Shown: positions 1 to 12,903, numbered from the stretch's first letter. The stretch: 64,000 nucleotides of DNA from Aquilaria yunnanensis (GCA_039654915.1 CM077594.1:72534393-72598392), one strand, 5' to 3'. The notes: generated by a model not told the origin, from the letters alone. Translations and numbers: made by a program.

Positions 1-1365
1 CTTCAACTCTATTCCCTCAATATTACCCAACTTAAAGACCCCTAGGCAAACTTCATCGAGAACCAAATAGGGTACACTCCAATTTGGCCGAAGTACCCCT
101 TCTGATGGCCTTCGCTGTTCGAACTCAGCTTTTCGTAGAATGAGGTCTCCCCTTTTGATCCCCTTTTCTCTTACATGTAAATTGGCGGTGCGTGCTATTC
201 GTTGCTGGAAGGCCTTTCTCCTTAACTCAGCCGTCTCATGGTGTTCTTCGAGGAGGTCCAGTTTTGTTCTTAGTCCAAGATCATTTCCTCCTTCATCGAA
301 CACTTGTACTCTTACCGAGGGCTGCATGACTTCAATGGGGATAATGGCCTTGGTCCCGTATATGAGTGAGAAGGGAGTCTCTCCCGTGGCTCTTCGGGGA
401 GTTGTTCGGTAATTCCACAACACGCTTGGGAGCTCTCCTGGCCATTTCCCTTTTGCCTTTTTTAGCCTTTTCTTCAGGCCATCTTTTATTGTTCTGTTAG
501 ATACCTTGACCTGCCCATTGCTCTGAGGGTGAGCCACTGGGGCAAAATGTATCTTGACGCCCAGGTCCTCCATGAATTCCTGGAACCCCTTATCCGTGAA
601 TTGAGTCCCGTTATCAGCCACTATTACCCTCGGAATGCCAAATCCGCATATAATGTTTTTCCATACGAATTTTTGAGCGTCCTTTACCGAGATTGATGTT
701 AGCGGTTCTGCCTCTATCCACTTAGTGAAATAGTCCACTGCGACGATGCAAAATTTTACTCCGCCCGGGTCGTTTGGGAGAGGTCCGATGAGGTCAATGC
801 CCCAGACGGCGAAGTGGCAAGGATAGTCTGTTGCACTTATTTTCTCTGAGGGTAGCTTTTGGATACTGGCGTGCCTTTGGCAATTGTCGCATCTTCGGAC
901 GAATTGCCTTGCGTCCTTCCTTAGGGTAGGCCAAAAGTAACTTATCACTCCTGCGAGGGCATCCGTTCCTATATGGGAGCCACAGACTCCTTCATGTACT
1001 TCTTCAAGTATTACTTTGATGTCATCCTCGCCTATACATCTTTGTAGAAGGCTGGCGTACCCTTGCCTGTACAGTTCTTTCCCAATGAGGAAGTACCTTC
1101 CCGCACACTATCGTATCTTTGCGGCTTCTTTAGGATCCTCGGGAAGCTCTGAAGTTGCCAAATATCTTTTGAGGGAGCTTTGCCATCCCTTCTCCGAGGT
1201 TTCTAGGCACATTAACTCTGTGCTGGGGTGTTTTAGTACTTCGGTGGATTCCTTAGCCTTGGCCAAGGCATCCGCTTGGGTATTATCCCTTCGGGGCACG
1301 CTCTTTATGTGCACCGAGTCAAAATCCTCAATGAGTTTCTGAACGAGGTTGTGATACTTGGCCAA
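1..1365 (-). pseudogene. Tat G integrase region of pol (partial)
   Basis: Reading leftward from 1365 this encodes the end of the second RNaseH linker, then the integrase HHCC zinc-binding segment, the DDE core (WGIDLIGPLP, VADNGTQF, HPQSNGQV) and part of the C-terminal domain, ending at the window edge. A stop at about 1106-1108 interrupts the linker before the HHCC domain; to the left of it the frame stays open. A short in-frame deletion sits beside the ALAG segment compared with element A. Integrase inserts the cDNA into the host chromosome. The glutamate after GQV appears as lysine (GQVKV), which would remove the last catalytic residue. Confidence 0.8.
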
Positions 1366-1401
1366 AATTGGGTCCTTTGCCGTATATTCTCCCTTTGTCT
1401 G

Positions 1402-2385
1402 TCAGACTATTAACTGTGAATGACTGTGGGCCACAAGGTTCTTCACACCTACTTTTTTGGCCACTTTCAGTCCGGCTATGAGAGCTTCATATTCAGCAAT
1501 GTTATTGGTAACATTAAAACCGAATTTGACTGCTTTAGAAGCTTCCATGCCTTCGGGACCCTGAAGGACTATTCCAGCTCCTTGATGTTCTGCGCCTGAC
1601 GCTCCATTGACGAAGAGTTTCCATTCTGGATCAATCTCTATTTTTCCTCCCGGAAGCACTTCGGTCTTTTCAATCTCGGGGATCTCGGCAAAGAAGTCTG
1701 CAAGTGCCTGAGCCTTTATTGCCCTTCTAGGCTCGTATGTAATGTCATATTCACTGAGCTCAATGCACCATTTTGAGAGTCTTCCCGACTGCTCCACTGT
1801 TTTCATCACATCTCGCAGGGGCAAATTACTTCGTACGATGATGGCGTGTCCTTGGAAGTAGGGTCGCAATCTCCTACCCACCACCACTAACGCGTAGATA
1901 GCTTTCTGGAGCAACGGGTACCTTGTCTCGGCGCCACGCAGGGACTTGCTTACGTAATACACCGGCCATTGTTTCCCGCCCTCTTCTTTCACTAGGACGG
2001 AACTCACCGTCTTTTCAGTGACTACGAGGTAAAGAATGAGAGGTTCCCCCTCCCGAGGTTGCCGAAGTGTTGGGAGGTGAGTTAGATAACTTTTTAGCTC
2101 CCCCCAGGCTTCCTGGCATTCTGTATTCCATGGATGTTCCTGGGTTCCGGAGGTACCACCTTCCTTGGAGACTTTGGTGAGTACTTTGAAAAACGGGCGA
2201 CATCGGTCACCGTATCTGGAGATGAATCTACTTAGGGAGGTGATCCTCTCGATAAGCCTCTGTATGTCTTTGATAGATGTAGGTGTCCGAAAATTCAGCA
2301 GGGCTTTCACTTTCTCTGGGTTAGCGTCTATTCCTCTTTCTGATGCCATAAACCCGAGAAATTTTCCTGCGTTTACCCCGAACAC
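1402..2385 (-). pseudogene. Tat G RNaseH plus second (aRNH) domain
   Basis: An open stretch of 327 codons covering the end of RT (VNAGKFLGF), the connection, a Ty3-type RNaseH and the extra archaeal-type RNaseH typical of Tat elements. In the extra domain the first acidic residue is changed (FVNGASG where A and B have VDGASG), and the later SDSQL motif reads SHSQL. Both changes hit metal-binding positions, so the domain should be inactive. The frame is separated from RT and integrase by stops. Confidence 0.8.
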
Positions 2386-2424
2386 ACACTTTTCGGGATT
2401 AAGGCAAATGCTGAAATCTCGAAG

Positions 2425-3690
2425 TCATTGGAAGCTTTCGGTTAAGTCGGTGATATGATTTTTGGGTACTTTTCTCTTGACTATCATATTGTCGACGTAT
2501 ACTTCCATGTTCCTACCGATTTGCTCGTCGAATACCCTGTTCATCAGTCTTTGGTAGGTGGCTCCTGTGTTTTTTAGCCCGAAGGGCATTCTGACATAGC
2601 AGTACATACCTATCTCTGTAATGAATGCCATTTTTTCCTCATCCTCGCGGTTCATCCGAATCTGATGATACCCGCTAAAGGCGTCAAGGAAGCTAAGCAG
2701 TCCGTACTCGGCAGTTGCGTCGACCAGCTGATCTATGGCCGGTAATGGGTAGGAGTCTTTTGGATAGGCGTCGTTTAAGTTTCGGAAGTTGATGCACATT
2801 CGGAGCTTTTGACTACCCTCTTTTGTGGCTATAACCACATTGCTGAGCCATTTGGGGTATTTTACTTCCCTTATTACCCCGGCCTCAGTGAGGCGACTAA
2901 CTTCGACTTTGACGAAGGAATTTTTGTGAGCTGATAGACTCCGTTTTTTCTATCGCACTGGTCTGACGTGTGGTTGTACTTTAAGATTGTGCTGGATTAC
3001 GCTGGGGTCAACCCCAGGCATATCCTTCGGCAAATAAGCAAATAGATCTTTGTTCATGCACAAAAAGGATACAAGCCTCCTTTTGTCCCCTTCGGCCAGT
3101 TTCTTCCCAATTCGGGTGTTTCGGCGGGGGATCAATTCTATATCTTCTGTTTCTATTTTCTCAACGCTTTCCATTTCTTTTGCCAACGCCTTTTCATCCA
3201 TTAAGACCTTTTTTCCTTTTGCCGAAGTTTGCACCTGGATCTTGGTCGGGCTTTGCCTGGCCCTTGTGAAGACTTTCCTAACCTCGGCCTGGTCTATCAA
3301 GATTTCAGCATCTCCGTCTTCGGTGGCGAAGGTGACCATCAAGTACCTTACGTCTGGCCGAATGTGAAAATTGCCTTGAGTCTGTCTTCCCATAATGGCG
3401 TTATATGCTGACGGCACATCAATGACTATAAATCATGTCCTGTCGGAGGCGATTAGCTCTTCTTTGCTCTTGGGCGAGAACCCTTTCAGCATCACAGGCA
3501 GGTAGATGTACCCAAGAACTGGGAGTTCAGAAGGCCCGACGCCGAAGGTGGGGGAACTGACTGGGCTGAGATCATTTTTTGAGATATCTAATTTACCCAG
3601 CAGATGAGAAAAAATGACGTCCGTGTTTAAGCCGTCGTCGAGGAGCACTCTCTTGACGTCCCAGTTCCCTATCCTTGCCATCACAAGGAG
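2425..3690 (-). pseudogene. Tat G protease and reverse transcriptase
   Basis: Reading leftward, protease comes first (3433-3684, motif LLDDGLNTDV), then a linker (2950-3417), then RT (2425-2838) with the conserved FRNLNDAYPKDSYPLP and MPFGLKN blocks. The RT catalytic motif is YVDN rather than YVDD (about 2490-2501), which loses a metal-binding aspartate. Stops divide the blocks. Protease would process the polyprotein and RT would copy the RNA. Identification rests on close similarity to the same blocks in A and B in this window. Confidence 0.83.
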
Positions 3691-3927
3691 GGGGTCGTCA
3701 TGGGGGAACTTTACTACAGTCCCATCCCTACGGTTGAGCCTTCACGGGGAGTTCCCGTACTCCATGATGGAAACTTCTCTCATCTTTCTTTTCCTCTCGG
3801 CCGAGGGTATCCCAGTAGTGATGGTTTGGATAATCCCAGCCGAGGGTGGCAGACTTTTCCGGGGACTTCGGTCCCGCCGTCTGTCTGAGTCATACTCTTC
3901 ATCGTCTGCTCTCGTCTGCTCTTCTTT

Positions 3928-5481
3928 TCACTCTTTTGGAGAGGGCATCCGCAGGTATCGCCGAAGTTGACCCTGTTTGATCAGGGACTTGATGTACTTC
4001 TTCAACTGGTAACAGGCTTCAGTGTCATGGCCATGATCCCGGTGAAATTGACAGAATTTTTTCATATTCCTTTTATTCTCCGGGGTCATGGCCTTTGGCC
4101 TTGGGACTGTAGTCCCCTGCCTTTCTAGCTCCATTAGAATGCTAGCTCTTGTGGTGTTTAAGGGAGTGAATGCTGCGGGCGTCTTTCCTTTTTGCCTGCG
4201 GAGCCGCTCTCTCTCGTTCTGCTGGCGTGGCTGATGGCCAAACCCTTCGGAGCGAAGGTGTTCGCCCTTAGGTCCTCCCATTTTGAGTTGTTCGGCCGTC
4301 ATGTGTTGCTCGGCTCTTCTGTAAAATTCCCCAAGAGTTTCTGGAGGGTCTTTGGAGAACTCGTAGAACAACTGGGAGTCCCTCCGCAGTCCTCTGACCA
4401 TTGCCCAGATGCGAATTTCTGGCCGAAAGTCTGGTACGCTCAGTGCTTCTCTATTTAATCTTTCAACATAGTCACGGATGGTCTCCCCTCCTTTCTGAGC
4501 TATGTAAAACATTTGCACTGGCATTTTGGCAGTTGGCCTACTACCAATAAACTCTTGGGTGAAAGCAGTAGATAGTTCTTGGAAGCTCAACAAACTTCCC
4601 TGGGGCAAAGAGCCATACCACGCTGTTGCTGGTCCTGAGAGTGTCACCTCAAAGCATTTACAGAGCGTGGCGTCGTCCGCACCATGGAGCACTATACTTC
4701 ACTTATATTTTGTCAGGTGCGCCTGGGGGTCACTTCTTCCGTCATACGTTTCCAGGCGAGGAACCCTGAAATCACTGGGCATAGGCGCCTCTACTACCTC
4801 GCGTACGAAAGGCGACTCCTCTCCGGTGTAGGAGTCGGATAACCGGGACCAGACTGGTTTTTGGGAGATCTGTTTCTCGACCTTTTCCAGCCTTCGCAGG
4901 ATCCTTTCCATAAGGGCGGCAGTGCTGGTTCCTTCCTGCCGTCGTGTGCTTGCTGGTAGTGGCAAATTTCTTCTCCGCCTTGGAGAACGACTCCGGCGAG
5001 GGGGAGAAGGGGACCTCTGGTAAGGGGATGCGCTCCGTTGACAGGAGGCCCTGCTCTCTTTTGGGGCTTCCCCTCTGGCGGGGCGCGCCTCAACGGGTTC
5101 ACCATCTGTTGAATATGTGTCAAGGGAGTCTCCACTCCCTGAACTCCGGTGAGTAGATCGCAAGCTCCTTTCCCGACGAATGGCCGGTGGTGTGAGTGGG
5201 TGGAGGTTGCGACAACCTCTGGTCAAGCTGCTGAGTGATTTCGGCAACAATAGAATGCTAGAAATCCGTAGGAAGCTCATCGTTACCGTCACGGGATGAT
5301 CGTCCTCCATCATAGAAGTTTTTGCCACAGGCAGAGTGGTCGCCTGTTGAGTCTCAGGTGCGAGGGGGGATCTCGAAATCCCCTTGTCCTTCGAGTGCCG
5401 AGTCTCCACGACGGCAACATGGGATAGAGTTCCCACAGACGGCGCCAAATGGTGGCCTGCGGCGGCTTCATTATGTGTCAT
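3928..5481 (-). pseudogene. Tat G gag
   Basis: The nucleocapsid/capsid gene starts at an ATG at 5481, which lies 32 nt inside the LTR, and reads through the primer-binding site (HHLAPSVGT). The N-terminal part is Ser/Arg/Pro-rich and the capsid part has the retrotransposon gag motif (TAWYGSLP...FIGSRPTAKMPVQMF). Near 4010-4060 is a zinc-knuckle-like CQFHRDHGHDTEAC. A stop near 4695 and a frame change in the N-terminal part break it. Gag packages the RNA in cytoplasmic particles. Confidence 0.82.
5431..5447 (-). other. Primer-binding site of Tat G
   Basis: On the minus strand this reads tggcgccgtctgtggga, two bases after the LTR end, the usual place for a tRNA primer site. The same 17 bases occur in element A. 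Confidence 0.82.
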
Positions 5482-6242
5482 TGTATGAGTAGGGAAGACT
5501 TCTGATGGAGGAGAGCACTTTTGGAAGAGATTCCCCAGTCGAATGTACCTGAAATACTCCATAAACACAGGTCAGGAGGTCCCCGATGTGTATTCCCGGG
5601 GAGGAGCCTCCGACGCCCAAGTCAGTATTTTCAGATAATCGGATTACGTGCCCCTTTTGTGTATTCAAAGAGAACTCTTTTTCTTCTCTCCCTTGCCCCT
5701 TACCCCGCTAGGACGCTTCCTGGGTATTTTATAAAGGAGGCGTACAGAAGACGTTTTCTCCCTTGCCCCTTATCACGAGACGTGTCCGGTGGGATGTGAT
5801 CCCTGCTTTTCCACGAGCGAAGGGACGTTTATCTCAGCAAAGGTCGCCTGGCTGACAGCCTAGGCATTCCAAGAGTGTCATATCGAGACATCCCTCTGAT
5901 GGCGTGCTCCAGTGATAGCGTGTCAGAATGTACTTGGGGGATGACTTTTATTGGGAGGTGTCAAAGGGTCCTTAAATGCTTTGTTCGTACCTTTTGAGGT
6001 TACTCTGACGCCTCGGATAATGTACTCCCCGAGGATGGGTCCTACGAGGGATACCCCCATTTCCGAAGGGGCTCTGATCCCTCTACCGAGGTTGGTCTTA
6101 CAGTTTCCCAAGGAAGCGAATTCCCTACATTAGGCCAGGGGGATCGTTCGTCCTTCCGACCTCGGCTGGCAGTTTACCTTTGGCGAAGTCGGTACTCTGT
6201 CAGACCTGGGAGCTCAGCCAGTGATGGGCACCTCGGCTATCA
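5450..6242 (-). repeat. 5' LTR of Tat G
   Basis: On the minus strand it starts tgatagccgagg and ends ggccacca. It is 793 bp long. A TATA-like tttataaaat lies at about 5725-5735 on the minus strand and would drive the sense transcript. The end is set by the primer site at 5431-5447. The outer end is inferred from the tgatag start shared by the other Tat LTRs here; no duplication can be checked because the 3' LTR is off the window. Confidence 0.78.
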
Positions 6243-6595
6243 CCGGCCATAAGACACATGTACATAAGTTGGCAATTATGCTAGCTTTTGGCTTCAATTT
6301 AGTTGCATGGTGCAATGAGGCCTTCACTTACTCACGGTCACACATGCACCATTAAAACACTTGTTTCACTTGGCACTTAAGTCACCTCATGGCCTATAAT
6401 GCCATGCACATGTCAACACAAGTTCCAAAGTGCCATTTTTCCCAAATAAAATCTGCCAAATAACTAGTGTGAACACTAGTTAGTCCAACTAGTTAAATAA
6501 TGATTATTGCCTTAGTGGAAGACATGATATGACTAGTTATCGTTGTCGTCCACCATACTTGGTCTAGTATTGCACTAGTCACCATATAAACTTGC
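6243..6595. other. Unclassified AT-rich DNA left of a solo LTR
   Basis: No ORF or known domain seen. It joins 8006-8243 once the solo LTR is removed, giving about 590 bp that sits between Tat G and the broken 5' end of Tat F. It has a TATA-like accatataaac just before the solo LTR, so it might be part of an old LTR, but no second copy is present to test this. Confidence 0.5.
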
Positions 6596-8000
6596 TGTTA
6601 GTGTTGTGCCCAAATGCCAATCATGAGATGATTGTATTTTTGCACATTGAGTCATGATATTTTGTTAAGGCATTAAGCCAGCAATTATGGTTGTTGTTTT
6701 GTTTCTGCGTAATGTAATAAACATAATTGTAACCCTAGAATAATGATATTCTTAAACGTCCCTGGTCTAGTATCATTATGGATCGGGTTGCAATAATACA
6801 TAACGACTAGCATATGTGGAGACTAATATGAGATATGTAGTCTATATATGGGTACAAGTTGGAGAACTTGTGTACTGGACCGACCCACCATGAGAACACT
6901 ACCTGGATCGTTATATGAGTGTCAGAAGTGATTCTTATAGTGATCAGGGTATATGTAGTCCTTCGACCTAAGATCATCAACGTCCCCTACATGTGAGTCA
7001 CATACTTTGATACTTTCCTTTGTTGCTCGTAACTGAGTGAACTTGAAGGAGGTCATTGGGTATGTCACATATCATGCGGAGGGATTTGTATGATCAAGAT
7101 GGGATTTGTCCCTCTTATGTAACGGGAGTGATATCTTCGGGCCCCTTGATAGAGTAAGACTTAGAAAAATGCATGGCCATGCTCAGATGAGTTGATATAC
7201 GATATCAATGTCATCAGCTTAAGTTAGTCTACTCGGTAATCAAGAAACCAAAGATTGGGCTATACGAGAGTGACACATTCAATGTCTCGTGCTTAGTCTT
7301 GATATCTTGGACAAAGGAACAATGGCATATATCAGTGATGATCATAAAGGTTTAGTTGAATCATCGACAATCTTGTCACTTGGGTAGCAATGATGTGTTG
7401 CTAGACACCGCTCATTGCTTATGATTATAAATGTGATTTATGATCATTGCCAACGTGGTAAGAGCCTATAGGGTCGCACACATAGAGCTATTTGGATCAT
7501 TAGAGTGCATGGGCTAATAATTTGGGTTTTGGTTTCACAATAATTTCGTATTAATAATGGGCCCAATAGTTGAGCCATTATTAAGCCCGAAATTAAAGCT
7601 TAATTGGATTAAGGCTTTGAAACCTATTAGGCATAGAAGTTGAGTCTCACTATAAATACAACTTCTAGAGAGAAATTCGTAGGTCTTCTTGCCCTAGCCT
7701 CCCAAAAGGCTTCTCTTGCAATTCCTTGGAGGACGCAAGCTAGCACTACGAGCGCAAGAGAAATGCATCTGCCGGGACGTGGTGGAAGCGTGGTGATCCC
7801 GAGAGGCTCATGTGGATACCATAGAGAGCCTAAACACGTTAGTTGTTCAGGTTTTGTGATTCAACTCTACAGTTGAGTGAGTGATCTCAACCGAAAATTA
7901 GGTATGAAAATTTTTGAACACCCGGTTTACCCCGTTTCACTTGGATCCTAGAGGGTTTTGTTTAAATTTCCCTGCGCTGTTTGGCTCCCGAAACCCATCA
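6596..8000 (+). mobile_element. Solo LTR of family D
   Basis: This 1405-bp unit starts tgttagtgttgtgccc and ends cgaaacccatca. It matches the LTR at 62344-63758 along its whole length. It is flanked by a perfect 5-bp duplication, cttgc, at 6591-6595 and 8001-8005, which proves the boundaries. No internal region is attached, so it is a product of LTR-LTR recombination. A TATA box (tataaata) lies at 7651-7658. Confidence 0.93.
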
Positions 8001-8005
8001 CTTGC

Positions 8006-8243
8006 ATGGCCGAAATCATCATCTTATACTTTGTAGTTCCAATTGCACCACCAAGTTAAGTGTGCAATTTGATCGCTTTTCTTTGATTTCTGTCAGTTTT
8101 TTCCATAGTCCAGTTTCTGTGTGCAGTTAGGGCTTGAAAGTTTCCAGCTTTGCACAAACATCACTGTACTAGTTCTTATAGTCCTTAATCATTCCTTTAT
8201 ATTCCTTGGCCTAAGCCAAGCACTTAGGAGGTGAGCCTAACAG
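8006..8243. other. Unclassified DNA between solo LTR and Tat F
   Basis: It continues the unclassified sequence of 6243-6595. No gene seen. It ends abruptly at about 8244 where the capsid part of Tat F gag begins. Confidence 0.5.
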
Positions 8244-9490
8244 AGGTGACCCTCTCCGGTCCGGCAATGGCGTGGTACAATTCATTGGCCCATGGAACCT
8301 TGTTAAGTTTCTAGGAGCTGCCTACTGCTTTCACTCAGCAGTTTATTGGCAGTAGGCCAACAGCCAAGATGCCTGTATAGATGTTCGATATAGCGCAGCG
8401 GAGTGGTGAAACCATTCGCGACTATGTCGAAAGGTTCAATCGAGAAGCATTCAATGTGCCAGACTTTCGGCATGACATCCGTATCCTTTCCATGACAAGG
8501 GCACTTCGGCGGGATTCCCAGCTCTTCTACGAATTCTCTAAGGACCCTCCAGACACCTTGGGAGAGTTCTACGGAAGGGCCGAGCAACACATGATGGCCG
8601 AAGAACTCCGGATGGGGGGACCAAAGCTGGAACACCCTCAGTCCGAAGGACCAAGTCACCAGCCACGACACCAGAGTGAGGCTGGAGGAAGGCCCCGAAA
8701 GCAAAGGGGGAAAAAGCCGATGACGTTCACTCATTTGAACACCATAAGAGCCAGCATTCTTATGGCCTTGGAAAGAAACGGGACTACAGTCCCAAGGCCG
8801 AAGGCCATGACCTTGGAAAATAAGAAAAATATGAAGAAATTCTACCAATACCACGAAGACCATGGCCATGACACTGGAGACTACTTCCAGATAAGGAAGT
8901 ACATTGAGTCCCTAATCAAGCAAGGCCAGGTTCGCTGGTACCTCCAGATGCCTTCTCCAAAGGGAACAAAGGAGGAACAGGGGAGAGGAGACGATGAGCA
9001 CTATGATTCTGACAGACATCGGGACCGAAGTCCTCGAAAAGATCCACCACCCTCGGCGGGGGTCATCCAAACCGTCAACATAGGAATACCCTCGGCCGAA
9101 AGGAAAAGAAAGATAAGGGAGATCTCCATAATGGAGTACGGCAACTTGTCGAACAAGCCTGTTCGCAGCGACGGTTCCACGGTAAAGTTCCCCCATGACG
9201 ACGCACTCCTCGTCATCGCAAGGATAGGGAGTTGGGACGTCAAAAGAGTACTCTTGGATGACGGCTCCAACACTAACGTGGTCTTTTCGCATCTGCTGCC
9301 TAAACTAGGCATCTCATGGGGCGACCTCAACACAGTCAATTCCCCCACCTTTGGGGTTAGGTCATCCGATCTCCCAGTTCTCGGATGCATCGATTTACCT
9401 CTGATGTTGAAGGGGACCTCACCTCAGAACCGGGAAGAATTGTTTGCCTCTGTAATGACGAGATTCATCGTCATTGACGTGCCCTCGTAA
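8244..9490 (+). pseudogene. Tat F gag fused in frame to protease
   Basis: The capsid domain starts mid-domain at the truncation (about 8244). A CAG-to-TAG type stop at 8378-8380 precedes a long open stretch (8381-9490) with ETIRDYVERFNREAF, then the knuckle region, then the protease (LLDDGSNTNVVF at about 9255-9290) and stops at 9488-9490. The knuckle reads YQYHEDHGHDTGDY: both cysteines seen in A and B are tyrosines here. Gag and protease share one frame, which shows that this family makes a single gag-pol polyprotein. Confidence 0.85.
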
Positions 9491-12400
9491 TACAACGCTA
9501 TCCACGGGAGGCAAACTCAAGGAAATACCCACATCTGCCCAAATGTGAAGTACCTGACGGTCACCTTCACAACCAAACAAGGAGATGCAGAAATCTTCAT
9601 TGATCAAGCCGAAGTTAGGAAGGTCTTCACCAGGGCTAGACAAAGCCCAGCCAAGGTCCAAGTATAGACTTCGGTAACTGGAAAAGCTATCACGACAGGC
9701 AAAGGGACCACAATAGAGGAAACAGAAGAATCGGATAAAGTTGAGGCAGAAGATGTAGAGTTGGTCCCCAACCGGAACACCCGAGTAGGGAAAAAATTGG
9801 CCAAGTTTGACAAAGATAGGCTTGTATCTTTCCTATTAATGAACAAAGATCTATTCACCTACTCTCTGAAAGACATGCCTGGGGTCGACCCCGGCATAAT
9901 CCACCATAATCTCAAAGTCCGCCCGGACGCCAAACTAATTCGGAAGAAAAAACAGAATCTGTCATCTCATAAGAACTCATTCGTTAAAGCTGAGGTTAGG
10001 CGTCTGATGGAAGTACGGGTAATAAGAGAAGTTAAGTACCCTGAATGGCTTAGCAACGTGGTTATCGCCACAAATGAAGGGAGTGAAAAGCTCTGAATGT
10101 GCATTGACTTTCGGAACCTGAATGATGCTTGTACAAAGGACTCCTACCCTCTACCAGCTATAGACCAGTTGGTGCATTCAACCGCTGAATACGGTCTTCT
10201 TAGTTTCCTTGATGCCTTCAGTGGATATCATCAAATTCCGATGAACCCTGAAGATGAAGAAAAAATGGCCTTCGTCACCGATGTTGGTACCTACTGCTAT
10301 GTCAGAATGCCCTTCGGACTTAAAAATGTAGGGGCTACCTATCAGAGGTTGATGAATAAAGTGTTCAACTCTCAGATTGGGAGAAATGTGGAGGTATACG
10401 TCAATGATATGATAGTTAAGAGTAGAATGCCTAGTAATCACACCGATGACTTAAATGAGACTTTTCAACGACTTCGGCAGTTCGGCATTGGCCTTAACCC
10501 CGAGAAGTGTGTGTTCGGAGTAAATGCAGGGAGGTTCCTCGGGTTTATGGTATCAGAAAGGGGGATAGATGCCAACCCTGAAAAGGTCAAAGCCCTGCTA
10601 AATTTCTGAACACCTACAACCATCAAAGATATACAAAGGCTTATAGGAAGAATCACTTCCCTCAGTAGGTTCATCTCCAAGTACAGTGATCGATGTCGAC
10701 CATTCTTCAAGGTGCTTACTAGAACACCCAGGAGCGAAGGCAACTCCGGAGTTGAAAAGCACCATTGGAACCCAGAATGTCAGAAAGCTTGGGACGAGCT
10801 TAAAAGTTACCTAACCCGTCTGCCAACACTTTGGCAACCGCGGGAAGGAGAACCTCTCATCCTTTACCTCCCCATCACTGAAAAGGCTATGAGTTCAGTC
10901 CTAGTCAAAGAAGAGGGTGGGAGGCAGTGGCCAGTTACTACGTGAGCAAGTCATTGCATGGTGCCGAGGTCAGGTACCCATTGCTCCAAAAAGCCATCTA
11001 TGCCTTAGTGCTTGCGGGCAGAAGGCTACGGCCCTACTTCCAAGGGCATCGCATTATCGTCCGAAGCAACCTACCCCTCTGTGACATAATGACAAAGGTA
11101 GAGCATTCGGGAAGGTTGTCAAAATGGTGTATCGAGCTCGGAGAATATAACATCACTTATGAGCCAAGAAGGGCAATAAAGGCGCAAGCATTGGCAGACT
11201 TCATCGTCGAAATCCCGGGAATCGAGGATGCCGAAGTCACCTTGGAAGATCTGATAAGGATAGAACCTTAGTGGAAACTCTTCATCAATAGAGCCTCAGG
11301 CGTCGAACACCAAGGTGTTGGCATGGTTCTTCAGGGGCCCGAGGGCATGGAAGCCACCAAAGCCATTAAATTCTGTTTCAATGTCACCAATAACATCGCC
11401 GAATATGAAGCCCTTATAGCAGGACTAAAACTGGCCAGAAGAGTCGGTGTAAGAAACCTTAAGGCCTACAGCGACTCACAGCTAGTAATCCGGCAGATAA
11501 AATGAGATTACGCTACAAAGGATTCAACCTTGGCCAAATACCATCAAGAAGCTCATCAAAGAGTTCGATATGGTACAGATAGAAAACGTGCCCCGAAGAG
11601 ATAATATTCAAGCTGTTACCTTGGCCAAATCGAAGGAACCAACCGAGGTGTTAAAACTACCCAGCACGGAGTTAATGTGCTTAGCAACCTCGGAAGCAGG
11701 ATGGCAAGAGTCCATCAAAAAAATACCTGGCAACTTCAGTACTACCCAAAGACCCAACCAAGGCTGCAAAGGTGCGAAAATGTTCCGGCAGATACTTTCT
11801 CATCAGGGATGAATTGTACAGACAAGGGTATGCGAGTCTCTTGCAGAGGTGCGTAAAAGAAGAGGATGTCAGAACAGTCCTCGAAGAAGTTCACGAGGGG
11901 GCCTGTGATACTTCGCCAAGGATACTTCTGGCTTACCCTGAGGAAAAATGCAAGGCAATTTGTCCGAAAATGTGAAAAGTGCCATAGACACGCTAACGTC
12001 CAGAGGTTACCCTCGGAGCTAATAACCTCGGCCAACTATCCCTGTCCATTTGTAGTATGGGGCATTGATCTCATCGGGCTGCTCCCAACTGCACCTGGAG
12101 GAATAAAGTTCTGCGTAATTGCAGTAGATTACTTCACTAAATGGGTCAAGGCAGGGCCCCTGGCAACAATTTCGGCAAAAGACATACAAAAATTTGTTTG
12201 GAAGAACATTATATGCCGATTCGGTATACCAAGGGTAATAGTGGCTGACAATGGCACCAAGTTTACGGACAAAGGGTTCCAAGAATTCATGGCTGACCTT
12301 GGCACCAAGCTACACTTCACCCCGGTAGCCCACCCTCAGAGCAACGGGCAGGTAGAGGTATCTAACAGGACCATAAAAGTTGGCCTAAAAAAGAGAATGG

Positions 12401-12903
12401 GGGAGGTGAAGGGAAAATGGCCAGAGGAACTCCCTAGTGTGCTATGGAGCTACCGGACAACACCCCGAAGAGCCACAGGTGAAACACCTTTTTCACTTGC
12501 CTTCGGCACAGAGGCCATTATCCGTATCGAGGTAGCCCAGCCATCGGTCAGGGTACAAGTGTTCAACAAAGAACGGAATGACCTTGGGTTGAGAACTAAA
12601 CTCGACCTAATTGACGAACACAGAGAAGTGGCCGAACTCAGGAGAAGAGCCTTCCAACAACAAATGGCTATGGCTGTGAACTTACACGTCAGGAAAAAAG
12701 AAATCGAAAAAGGAGACCTCATTCTCCGAAAAGCTGAGTTTGAACCCCAAAGACTGTTTCACAGAGTACTTTGAGCCAACTGGGAGGGACCCTATCTGGT
12801 CCTGGATGAAGTTCGTAAAGGAGTCTACAAGCTCGGCAATCTCGAAGGTGGAGAGCTGAAAAATACTTGGCACTCGGATGCCTTGAAGAAATTCTACGCT
12901 TGA
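9491..12903 (+). pseudogene. Tat F pol: linker, RT, RNaseH, aRNH, integrase
   Basis: Continues the polyprotein. RT lies at about 9980-10610; its catalytic motif reads YVND (10397-10410 region) instead of YVDD. RNaseH lies at about 10850-11215. The extra RNaseH is at about 11270-11500, with stops and FINRAS in place of VDGAS. The integrase zinc domain near 11880-11990 is damaged. The DDE core is readable at 12030-12380 (WGIDLIGLLP, VADNGTKF, HPQSNGQVEVSN). The frame changes near 10930 and again near 11770-11860. It ends at FYA-stop, 12901-12903, as in A and B. Confidence 0.84.

Larger units (their letters stand above)
1..6242 (-). mobile_element. Tat-lineage Ty3/gypsy retrotransposon G (5' part)
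   Basis: A minus-strand LTR retrotransposon that enters at its 5' LTR (5450-6242) and runs off the left edge inside the integrase region. Reading leftward, the order is LTR, primer site, gag, protease, RT, RNaseH, second RNaseH, integrase. Two RNaseH domains in this order mark the Tat lineage. The 3' end, including any antisense gene and the 3' LTR, lies outside the window. Several in-frame stops and an altered RT motif show it is dead. Its LTR differs clearly from those of A, B and C, so it is a separate subfamily. Confidence 0.88.
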
